This document shows, piece by piece, positions 1 to 5,740 of a DNA stretch of 12,321 nt; the stretch's first letter is position 1; each line of letters opens with the position of its first letter. The notes beneath the pieces are model-generated. The model saw nothing but the letters and a program-made list of their open reading frames with translations, searched no databases and had not been told where the DNA came from. Both the position numbers and the translations under genes were made by a program. Source of the stretch: GCA-003244245 sp050699835 (GTDB taxonomy: Bacteria > Actinomycetota > Actinomycetes > Mycobacteriales > Pseudonocardiaceae); contig JBOHFW010000161.1 of NCBI GenBank assembly GCA_050699835.1, positions 1 through 12,321 on the forward strand. Direction: 5' to 3'.

Positions 1-1260
1 CACACTCCCGGGTTCAGCCGGTTGCTGGCCTCTCGCTTCGCCGCGCAATGGGGCGACGGGGTATTCCAGGCCGGGCTGGGTAGTGCCGTGCTGTTCAATC
101 CGGAGCGCGAGGCCACCCCGATGGCGATCGCAGCCGGACTGGCCGTGCTGCTGCTGCCGTATTCACTGGTGGGGCCGTTTGCCGGAGCGCTGCTGGATCG
201 CTGGGATCGCCGCCGGATCCTCGTGGTGGCCAATCTCCTGCGTGGCGTCCCGATCCTGCTGGTGGCGCTGGCCGTCGGAGCCGGAGTGGCCGGTCCGGCG
301 CTGTACCTCGGTGCGCTGCTGGTGACGGGACTGAGCCGGTTCGTGCTGGCCGGGCTGTCCGCGGGGTTGCCGCACGTGGCACCACCACGGCACCTGGTGC
401 AGGCCAACGCGCTGGCCGCCACCGCCGGGGCCGCGGTCGCCGTCATCGGCGGGGTCAGCGCGATCGGGCTGCGCGGCCTGATCGGGTCGGGAGACACCGG
501 GTCGGCCTGGGTCACGGCCTTTGCTGTGCTGGGTTCGCTGGTTGCGGCCGTGATCGCCATCGGTTTTCGGGCCGGCCAGCTGGGTCCTGATCGCACCGGT
601 GGGCCCGCCCCGGCCGCGGTGGCCACCGGACTGCGTGATGGTCTGGTGGCCGCGCGCCGCGTACCCAGCGTCGCCGCTGGACTGGCGGCGCTGCTCGCGC
701 ACCGGCTGTCCTTCGGTATCACGACCCTGGTGGCACTGCTGCTCTACCGCAATTCCTTCACCTCTCACGGGCTGCTGCGGGCCGGGCTCGCCGGAGTCGG
801 TGAACTACTCGCCGCCGGAGTAGCTGGTTTGCTGCTCGCAGGACTGCTCAGCCCCCTGCTGGTAGCCCGTTTCGGCCGGCGACGCACGGTCCGTGGCGCC
901 CTGATCGTGGCCGGATTGGCGATCCTCGCCCTCGGCCTGCCGATGATGATGCTGACAATCCTGGCCGCTGCGTTCGTGCTGGCCACGGCCGGTCAGGTGG
1001 TGAAGCTGAGCCTGGATGCCACCGTGCAGGCCGACATCTGTGACGACGCGCGGGGCCGGGTCTTCGCCCTCTACGACGCCGTGTTCAACACGGCCTACGT
1101 GCTAGCCATAGCCCTGGCCGCCACCGTCATACCCCCCACCGGCCAAGCCCCCACCCTGCTACTCATCTCCGCCGCCAGCTACCTCCTAGCCGCCCCCCTT
1201 CACGCCCTCATCGACCGCACCCCAACCCCGACGCAGTCAGCGGGGTTATCGGGGCCCTGA
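1..1260 (+). CDS. MFS transporter (5' end outside window)
   Basis: This is a major facilitator superfamily permease, probably a drug or metabolite exporter in the cytoplasmic membrane; the substrate cannot be read from sequence. The frame is open from base 1, and the residues ahead of the first possible start (TTG at 22) read HTPGFSRL and continue as LLASRFAAQWGDG. That matches the usual cytosolic N-terminus of this family, so the true start lies left of the window and TTG 22 is probably not used. Many hydrophobic helices follow. The motif-A loop GALLDRWDRRR (about residues 55-65 counted from TTG 22) joins helices 2 and 3, and a second basic loop, ARFGRRRTVRG, sits between the two halves. About 410 visible residues fit a 12-helix protein. 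Its stop lies inside the loop of a strong hairpin and overlaps the 3' end of the convergent isomerase gene by 15 bp. Family assignment is firm; export direction is inferred. Confidence 0.88.
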   Translation, partial: HTPGFSRLLASRFAAQWGDGVFQAGLGSAVLFNPEREATPMAIAAGLAVLLLPYSLVGPFAGALLDRWDRRRILVVANLLRGVPILLVALAVGAGVAGPALYLGALLVTGLSRFVLAGLSAGLPHVAPPRHLVQANALAATAGAAVAVIGGVSAIGLRGLIGSGDTGSAWVTAFAVLGSLVAAVIAIGFRAGQLGPDRTGGPAPAAVATGLRDGLVAARRVPSVAAGLAALLAHRLSFGITTLVALLLYRNSFTSHGLLRAGLAGVGELLAAGVAGLLLAGLLSPLLVARFGRRRTVRGALIVAGLAILALGLPMMMLTILAAAFVLATAGQVVKLSLDATVQADICDDARGRVFALYDAVFNTAYVLAIALAATVIPPTGQAPTLLLISAASYLLAAPLHALIDRTPTPTQSAGLSGP

Positions 1261-1272
1261 CAACCCCGCTGA
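1237..1272. terminator. Bidirectional terminator hairpin between MFS and idi
   Basis: A perfect 11-bp inverted repeat, TCAGCGGGGTT and AACCCCGCTGA, encloses a 14-nt loop. The MFS stop (TGA, 1258-1260) lies in the loop. The isomerase stop (TAA on the minus strand, 1246-1248) lies at the end of the left arm. No T-tract follows on either strand, which is common for actinobacterial terminators. The placement between two convergent genes suggests one hairpin ends both transcripts. Confidence 0.7.
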
Positions 1273-1818
1273 GCCCGCTGAATGTGGGAGGTCAGGGTGG
1301 GTGGCGAGGAGGGGGATTTGGCAGGCGGACCAGGGGGAGATGAGCCAGGGGGTTTCTTTGGCCAGGGTGACGACGGCTGGCCAGGGGGACCAGTGGTGGT
1401 CGACGACCTCGGTGGGGTCCGGACGCGGATCGCCTTCCGCGCTGCCGACGAGGACCGGGCAGAACTCGTTTTCGACGATGCCATCGGGCGCCACCGCACG
1501 GTAACGGAAGTCGGGCAAGACTACCTCCGCGCGAGTCAGCCGCAACCCCAGCTCCTCGGCCAGCCGCCGGCCCGCCGCTGCCTCGACCGACTCACCGGGC
1601 AGCGGGTGCCCGCAGCAGGTGTTCGTCCACACCCCAGGCCAGGTCTTCTTACTGATGGCACGGCGGGTCATCAGCACCCGGCCGGCATCATCGAAGACAT
1701 AACAGGAGAACGCCAGGTGCAGCGGAGTCTCCGCGTGATGGACCTGCCACTTGGGCAGCTGCCCAATCGGGCGGTGATCCTCGTCGAGCAGCACGACGAG
1801 AGCGTCATCGGCAGGCAT
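1246..1818 (-). CDS. idi: Isopentenyl-diphosphate delta-isomerase, type I
   Basis: This cytosolic enzyme interconverts isopentenyl and dimethylallyl diphosphate, the starting units of isoprenoids. The 190-residue protein has the Nudix-like type I isomerase fold, close to the roughly 180 residues usual for bacterial forms. Landmarks include the N-terminal DEDHRPIGQ and HLAFSCYVF, the active-site segment WTNTCCGHP (residues 64-72, catalytic Cys 68/69), the degenerate Nudix helix GESVEAAAGRRLAEELGL (75-92) and ENEFCPV (116-122), which supplies the metal and catalytic glutamates. The ATG is only 3 bp past the AIM24 stop, so the two are probably co-transcribed and translationally coupled. The last residues (AGSAGLSGPR) run into the exporter's 3' end and the terminator hairpin. 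No other isoprenoid gene is visible nearby. The flavin-dependent type II isomerase is excluded because it has an unrelated TIM-barrel sequence. Confidence 0.95.
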   Translation of the reverse strand: MPADDALVVLLDEDHRPIGQLPKWQVHHAETPLHLAFSCYVFDDAGRVLMTRRAISKKTWPGVWTNTCCGHPLPGESVEAAAGRRLAEELGLRLTRAEVVLPDFRYRAVAPDGIVENEFCPVLVGSAEGDPRPDPTEVVDHHWSPWPAVVTLAKETPWLISPWSACQIPLLATHPDLPHSAGSAGLSGPR

Positions 1819-1821
1819 GGG

Positions 1822-2565
1822 TCAGCGACCCATCAGGCCGCCGAGCAGCCCACCGGATTCGGACTGATCCCCGCTGCCGCCGCCACTGATGACGTCCGCC
1901 GGTAATTCTTCGGAGGGTTGCACGATGACGAAGCCCTGGCCGGCGAAGCTCATGGTGAACGCCTCCCCGGTGCTGCGGCCCAGCAGCGTACCCAATCCTA
2001 GCTGGTCGGCCCGGTGAAACCCGGTCCGCAAGCTCGCGGACCAGGCAATAGCCGCCTGGGGGTCGGCGTAGGTGGGCTGATCGACGGTGAGCACCACGGG
2101 CGAGCCCTTCGCGGTGATCGCGATGCGGCCCTGCCCGGAGAACACGCAGTTGTACAGCCCCGACGCGGAGAGCACGCCCAACCCGTCGACCCGGCGGATG
2201 TCATAGCTCAGGGTCGGCTCGAATGCGAGCACGTTCTTGCCGTTGATGGTCAGCGCATCCTCCGGCCCCTCCAGGTCGATCAGATGCACATCGGCGCCGA
2301 AATCGGCGAGGAACACATCACCCTGGCCAGACGCCTTCATCAGCGGGATGCCCTCACCGGTCAGCTTCTGCTTGAGGAACTTGCCCACGCCACCCGAGCC
2401 CAGCGCCTTGAACTGCACCTCACCCTGATAGGCGACCATCGAACCCTGCCGGGCGAGCACCTCGCCAGCCAAGGCGACCTTGAGCATCTTGGAGTTCTGC
2501 AGCACCATGCCCGGCGTGCTAGCCGTGGTCTCCTGGTGGCTGGGCGCGAACAGATCACTACGCAT
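1822..2565 (-). CDS. AIM24 family protein
   Basis: This 247-residue protein belongs to the AIM24 family, named after a yeast mitochondrial protein; bacterial members are beta-rich and of unknown biochemical role. Supporting segments are the N-terminal MLKVALAGEVLARQGSMVAY, FKALGSGGVGKFLKQKLTGEG, ADVHLIDLEG, LYNCVFSGQGRIAIT and the C-terminal TMSFAGQGFVIVQPS. The tail is a Gly/Ser-rich stretch ending GGLLGGLMGR, a pattern often seen at the end of this family. No signal peptide or membrane helix is evident, so a cytosolic location is likely. AAGGA ten bases ahead of ATG 2565 is a good ribosome site and supports this start. The stop is 3 bp from the idi start, implying one transcript. The methyltransferase ends 102 bp upstream on the same strand and may or may not belong to the same unit. 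I assign no specific function. Confidence 0.85.
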   Translation of the reverse strand: MRSDLFAPSHQETTASTPGMVLQNSKMLKVALAGEVLARQGSMVAYQGEVQFKALGSGGVGKFLKQKLTGEGIPLMKASGQGDVFLADFGADVHLIDLEGPEDALTINGKNVLAFEPTLSYDIRRVDGLGVLSASGLYNCVFSGQGRIAITAKGSPVVLTVDQPTYADPQAAIAWSASLRTGFHRADQLGLGTLLGRSTGEAFTMSFAGQGFVIVQPSEELPADVISGGGSGDQSESGGLLGGLMGR

Positions 2566-2642
2566 AGAGATGACGTCCTTCCGGTAGCGCGGTCAGTTCC
2601 CAACGCTACGCAAATTCGCCATGCAGCGACGCCCTGGCCGGT

Positions 2643-2678
2643 CCTCGCGGGGCGGATCGCCGGTCCCTCACCGCGAGG
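2643..2678. terminator. Hairpin at the methyltransferase 3' end
   Basis: A perfect 8-bp inverted repeat (CCTCGCGG / CCGCGAGG, 20-nt loop) straddles the methyltransferase stop at 2668-2670. A second small hairpin (GGCG-GAT-CGCC, 2651-2661) sits inside its loop. No T-tract is present. It could attenuate or end the minus-strand transcript before the AIM24-idi pair; this is inference from position and pairing only. Confidence 0.35.
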
Positions 2679-4005
2679 CGGGGCTCACCGGGAACGGTCC
2701 GAGGGCCGATGCCGGGAGCGGACGTGGTTGCACCGGTTGCATTGCGACGTGGCCGGCGGCGTTTCGCCAGGCATTCCGGCCGGCCTGGCGCAGCACGGTG
2801 ACCGCATCGTCCACGAAGCCCTCGCGGTCAAGCTGGTCGATCAACGCAGCGCCACGCTCCTCGATCTCGGCTGGCGTCAGGTTCTCATCCGCGCTGCCCA
2901 GGCACCCGTCAGGCCTGCGGTGGCAGATACCGGCCTGCGCGAGCAGCACGTCGAGCCGGTCGTCGAACCGGCGCCGGAAACTCTCGTCGCTGCGGATGAT
3001 CCCCACTGCCTCGGCGTTGCACAGATTCTCGAGGTTGTCGTCGTGCAGCGCGTACCACGGAGCCAACGCGATGGGGCGGAGGTTGTCGATGCTGAACGCG
3101 AACTCCCGGGACTCAAGGCTGCCACCACAGTCCTGGTAGACGGTGTAGCGCGAGCTGATCGAATGTGCCCAGTTGCTCCCGCAGACGACTAATCCTCCAG
3201 GGCGCAGCAGCTCAGGCGCCCACTGCAGCGCACGCTCCCGGAACGCCTGGTCGAAGTACATGAGCACGTTCATGCACCGGATCACGTCGACACCGCCCTC
3301 GATGCCGAAGGAGCCCACCTCGCCTCGGGTCAACGCCAATCTGTCCGTCTGGTAGCGACGAAGCGGGTTGCGCACCAGCCGCGCCCCGTCGTGCTCCACC
3401 TCAGCCAGCTCGCTGTTGTCTTTGCTGGGAAGCAATGGCAGCAGGTGATGAAGCAGACGGCCAAGGCGCTCTCGTGTCGCGGCGGGGTCTGAATCCCGAA
3501 GACCGGATTGGTAGTAGCGCAGCTGCTCGTCGTCGTCGAAACACGCATAGTCGCCTCGGTCGTCGTAGAGGAGGTAACGATCGAATGCGGGATCGACCCC
3601 GATGATCCGCCAGCCAGCGAGCGTGGCGGCACTGTCGACGGCCGTGAACGGTGGGAAGCCGCAGCCGAGATCGACGAGGACTGGCTCACCTGTCGGTCGG
3701 TGCCACGGATTGGCGGCAATGTAGTCATCGAGCTTGCGATGTCGACCCGACATGGTGACCGGCGGTACCGCACCGCCCCAGGCGCTCGGCACCGTCTTCG
3801 GCACACCGGTCCCCAGCGTCCAAGCGGTGAGCAGCGATAGGTTCGCGGCGTCGAGCCGAGCTCGGCGCATAAGCCGGAACGCGCGGTCGGCGAGGGCCTG
3901 CGCGTCGGCACTGGCCTCGTTCAGAGGACGCAGCGCGGCGAGCGCCGCCGGTGACAGGCGGTGGTCGAAGTACGCAGCGTTCCACTGGTCCACGATGCAA
4001 TCCAT
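2668..4005 (-). CDS. Class I SAM-dependent methyltransferase, substrate unknown
   Basis: This 445-residue protein has a Rossmann-fold SAM-binding core. Motif I is VLVDLGCGFPPF (residues 109-120), and the acidic residue ending strand 2 is in IIGVDP (D138). The post-motif region VDVIRCMNVLMYF (239-251) resembles the CRNVLIYF signature of CheR-type methyltransferases, followed by LLRPGGLVVCGSN. An alpha-helical N-terminal region of about 90 residues and a long C-terminal extension rich in charged residues flank the core. This fits a specialised protein or small-molecule methyltransferase better than a housekeeping enzyme, but the acceptor cannot be named. No receptor or chemotaxis genes are nearby, so a CheR role is unlikely. 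ATG 4005 follows GGAGG by 11 nt, supporting the start. It is divergent from the LuxR-type regulator, and their shared upstream region contains an inverted repeat. Confidence 0.8.
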   Translation of the reverse strand: MDCIVDQWNAAYFDHRLSPAALAALRPLNEASADAQALADRAFRLMRRARLDAANLSLLTAWTLGTGVPKTVPSAWGGAVPPVTMSGRHRKLDDYIAANPWHRPTGEPVLVDLGCGFPPFTAVDSAATLAGWRIIGVDPAFDRYLLYDDRGDYACFDDDEQLRYYQSGLRDSDPAATRERLGRLLHHLLPLLPSKDNSELAEVEHDGARLVRNPLRRYQTDRLALTRGEVGSFGIEGGVDVIRCMNVLMYFDQAFRERALQWAPELLRPGGLVVCGSNWAHSISSRYTVYQDCGGSLESREFAFSIDNLRPIALAPWYALHDDNLENLCNAEAVGIIRSDESFRRRFDDRLDVLLAQAGICHRRPDGCLGSADENLTPAEIEERGAALIDQLDREGFVDDAVTVLRQAGRNAWRNAAGHVAMQPVQPRPLPASALGPFPVSPASR

Positions 4006-4320
4006 CTGATCAAGCGCCTCCGTCCGGTCCCCAGCATGGCCAGATTATGTGATGTGCGCCGATGGCTCAGTTAGATGAGAATCTCTTCACCAGTCTTTCA
4101 TATGACACTCATCGGGCGGACGCAGTCTGCTAATAGGCCACTCTCAGGTCACAATGCATTAATCAGACCTGATGCGAGCGGTGACCAAGCCGACCATAGG
4201 ACTGCGACTGTGCGAGTGCACCACCGCAACCAGACAAGGCCAGCTCAGCCGCGCGAGCATGTTCTCGCCGCGAACCGCGCAACTGCTGACGCCACACCCA
4301 ATGACAAAAGCGGCCCGCTC
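4006..4320. promoter_or_regulatory. Divergent intergenic region between methyltransferase and regulator
   Basis: About 315 bp between two divergent genes, visibly richer in A and T than its surroundings (especially 4040-4165), as expected for a promoter region. I see TAATCT on the minus strand (complement of 4042-4047) as a possible -10 for the methyltransferase, without a convincing -35. No reliable promoter is visible for the regulator. The only clear structural element is the inverted repeat at 4144-4172. Open frames here look like read-through of the regulator's frames and lack family resemblance. Confidence 0.4.
4144..4172. promoter_or_regulatory. Candidate operator: inverted repeat TCAGGTC-N15-GACCTGA
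   Basis: Two perfect 7-bp half-sites (TCAGGTC at 4144-4150 and GACCTGA at 4166-4172) are separated by a 15-bp AT-rich spacer that holds the palindrome AATGCATT. The half-site centres are 22 bp apart, about two helical turns, as suits a dimeric regulator. It lies between the divergent methyltransferase and LuxR-type genes, so it could control either. The binding protein is unknown. Confidence 0.4.
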
Positions 4321-5020
4321 GTGCGCAGTATCCATCGGCCGGCTTGCGTCACCGCTCGAATTCTGCTCGTCGGCGACGACGCACTGTATCGCTGCGGGCT
4401 GCGGGCTGCGGGCGATCCTCGAAGATCAGCCAGACTTCGAGATCGCGGGAGAGGCACAGGACTGCCAGCAGGCGCAGCGGTGCGTACCCGCGGTCAACGC
4501 CCATGTAGCGCTCCTGCATCTGCGCGGGCACAGCATCAACCAGGCGGCGATACGGGTCATGACGGGCTGGGCTGTCGAGTCGTCGGTCCGGGTTCTCGTG
4601 CTGACGTCGTCGTGCAGTGAGCCGGCCGATGAGGTGGCAGCGTTAAGGGCGGGCGCGGGCGGGCTGTTGCACAACACGGCGAGCCCGGCGGAGCTGGCGG
4701 CAGCCGTGCGTCTGGTGGCAGCAGGCTACCGGCTCTGCACGCAATCGATCATCGACAAGCTCGGCGCAGCCCAGCAGACCGGTCTCGCGCCGGGCCCGGT
4801 ACCCACCGAGTTTCAGGATCTCACCACACGGGAACGACAGGTCTTCCACCTCATGGCCGCAGGCTCTGGTAATGCCGAGATCGCGGCCGCTCTCACCCTC
4901 GGCGAGAGCACCATAAAGTCCCACGTGCAACACATTCTTACGAAGCTCGCCCTCCCCAACCGGCTACATGCCGTCATTTTCGCCCATAAGCACGGATTGG
5001 TGACCGCCCGCGATCAGTAA
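4321..5020 (+). pseudogene. NarL/LuxR-type response regulator, frameshifted by a 7-bp repeat
   Basis: This encodes a receiver plus LuxR-type DNA-binding regulator, broken by a frameshift. The receiver's first strand and acidic pocket, ARILLVGDDALYRCGLRA, are read from GTG 4321 in frame 1. The rest (AILEDQPDFEIAGEAQD onward to TGA-free end TAA at 5018-5020) is in frame 2. The shift occurs exactly at three tandem copies of GCTGCGG (4391-4411); removing one copy gives one continuous receiver, Y-R-C-G-L-R-A-I-L-E-D. The C-terminal winged-HTH reads LTTRERQVFHLMAAG, then AEIAAALTLGESTIKSHVQ. The receiver is degenerate: the phospho-acceptor Asp is His (codon 4517) and the conserved Lys is His (codon 4670), so control by phosphorylation is unlikely even if repaired. 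As it stands, frame 2 could be translated from ATG 4172 or 4260, but that product begins with Cys-rich, non-homologous sequence. It probably once controlled the PKS just downstream. Confidence 0.78.
4391..4413 (+). repeat. 7-bp tandem repeat, (GCTGCGG)x3 plus GC
   Basis: Three perfect head-to-tail copies at 4391-4397, 4398-4404 and 4405-4411, followed by a partial fourth copy (GC). Seven is not a multiple of three, so gain or loss of a copy shifts the frame of the response regulator. Two copies restore the receiver frame; the three present here break it. Slipped-strand mispairing is the simplest origin. Confidence 0.9.
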
Positions 5021-5036
5021 TGACTGTCGTGCTTCC

Positions 5037-5054
5037 CCGGCGCCGTGGCGCCGG
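5037..5054. other. Hairpin between regulator and PKS remnant
   Basis: CCGGCGCC and GGCGCCGG form a perfect 8-bp palindromic arm pair around GT; in RNA the practical form is a 6-bp stem with a 6-nt loop. It begins 17 bp after the regulator's stop. The following AATTATAG is AT-rich but not a T-tract. It may be a weak terminator, attenuator or protein-binding palindrome. Confidence 0.35.
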
Positions 5055-5097
5055 AATTATAGCGCCGACCCGATCGCACAACGACCGAAAGTAAACA

Positions 5098-5721
5098 ATG
5101 ATGAGTATCACGTTCGAGCTCGCCGCGTTGACCCTGCCGGGGATCGCCGATCCCGCGATTGCGATCGCGGCCAGTCGAGCCGGTGCAGTCGGTATTGTGG
5201 ACGTGTCTTTTGTCCGCGATAAGCAGCATGCCATTCAGGCGGTGACCAGGCTCGCCGAGCTCGGCCGGCATCGCTGCGGCGTCCGGCTCGATCCTCTCGA
5301 TGAGGCCACGGCCGATGCGGTGATCTCGACGCTGCCGCCGGCCATCACCCTGGTGATCCTCACCGCCGCGGATCGCGGCCTCATCCGGCGCCAGGCTGAT
5401 CTGCTGCGGGCCAAGGATGTCGAGGTGTGGCTTGAGACGAGGACCCTGGAGCAGGCCCGGTTCGCTACCGCGCTGGGCGTCGACGGGGTGGTCGCGAAGG
5501 GCCACGAGGCCGGCGGGTGGGTGACTGAGACGACCACGTTCGTGCTGCTCCAGCAGCTCCTAGCGGAGATCGACGTGCCGGTGTGGGCCCAGGGCGGGAT
5601 CGGCGAGCACTCCGCGGCGGCGTGCGCCGCGGCCGGGGCGGCCGGCGCTGTGCTCGACGCGCAGCGGCTGCCTGCCCAGCCAGTTGATCTTCTCGCCGCC
5701 CAGCGGTCCGGAGGTTGCTGA
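5098..5721 (+). CDS. Nitronate-monooxygenase-like (PfaD/ER-like) domain, remnant of a PKS N-terminus
   Basis: This 207-residue frame is a TIM-barrel FMN-type domain like 2-nitropropane dioxygenase/nitronate monooxygenase. The same fold acts as enoyl reductase in PUFA synthases and forms the N-terminus of some large PKSs. Visible features are FELAALTLPGIADPAIAIAA, a repeat-unit barrel pattern, the active-site segment VVAKGHEAGGW (His 136), and PVWAQGGIG followed by AAAGAAGAVLDAQ. Similarity to the domain ends at that Gln (5662-5664). The last 18 residues are unrelated read-through to a TGA, so the barrel is probably incomplete at its C-terminal side. The ATG at 5098 (or 5101) has only a weak site, GAAAG. 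It follows the regulator by 77 bp and is joined, out of frame, to acyltransferase sequence. I read it as the surviving head of a deleted synthase rather than a free enzyme; a stand-alone truncated protein cannot be excluded. Confidence 0.72.
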   Translation: MMSITFELAALTLPGIADPAIAIAASRAGAVGIVDVSFVRDKQHAIQAVTRLAELGRHRCGVRLDPLDEATADAVISTLPPAITLVILTAADRGLIRRQADLLRAKDVEVWLETRTLEQARFATALGVDGVVAKGHEAGGWVTETTTFVLLQQLLAEIDVPVWAQGGIGEHSAAACAAAGAAGAVLDAQRLPAQPVDLLAAQRSGGC

Positions 5722-5740
5722 CCCGTAGGCCCTGTGGGCG
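5672..5740 (+). pseudogene. Upstream acyltransferase sequence cut off by an in-frame TAG
   Basis: Read in the frame of the downstream 820-codon gene, this stretch gives LPSQLIFSPPSGPEVADP, then TAG (5726-5728), then ALWA joining the ATG. The LIFSPP pattern and the hydrophobic segment before the nucleophile elbow resemble PUFA-type acyltransferases. CAG to TAG is a one-base change that would restore reading. The NMO-like domain uses a different frame across the same bases, so the deletion junction lies at about 5665-5680. The homology is short and judged by eye. Confidence 0.45.

Noticed and set aside
1282..1905. A 207-codon plus-strand frame opposite idi
   Set aside because: It is antisense to an unmistakable IPP isomerase and has no motifs.
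2014..3192. A 392-codon plus-strand frame across the AIM24 and methyltransferase genes
   Set aside because: It runs across two genes on the opposite strand that have recognisable families, and its own translation resembles nothing and lacks a ribosome site.
4172..4395. Taking ATG 4172 as the true start of the LuxR-type regulator
   Set aside because: The residues before the repeat in this frame are Cys-rich and unlike a receiver, while frame 1 gives the canonical ILLVGDDAL strand; a frameshift explains both.
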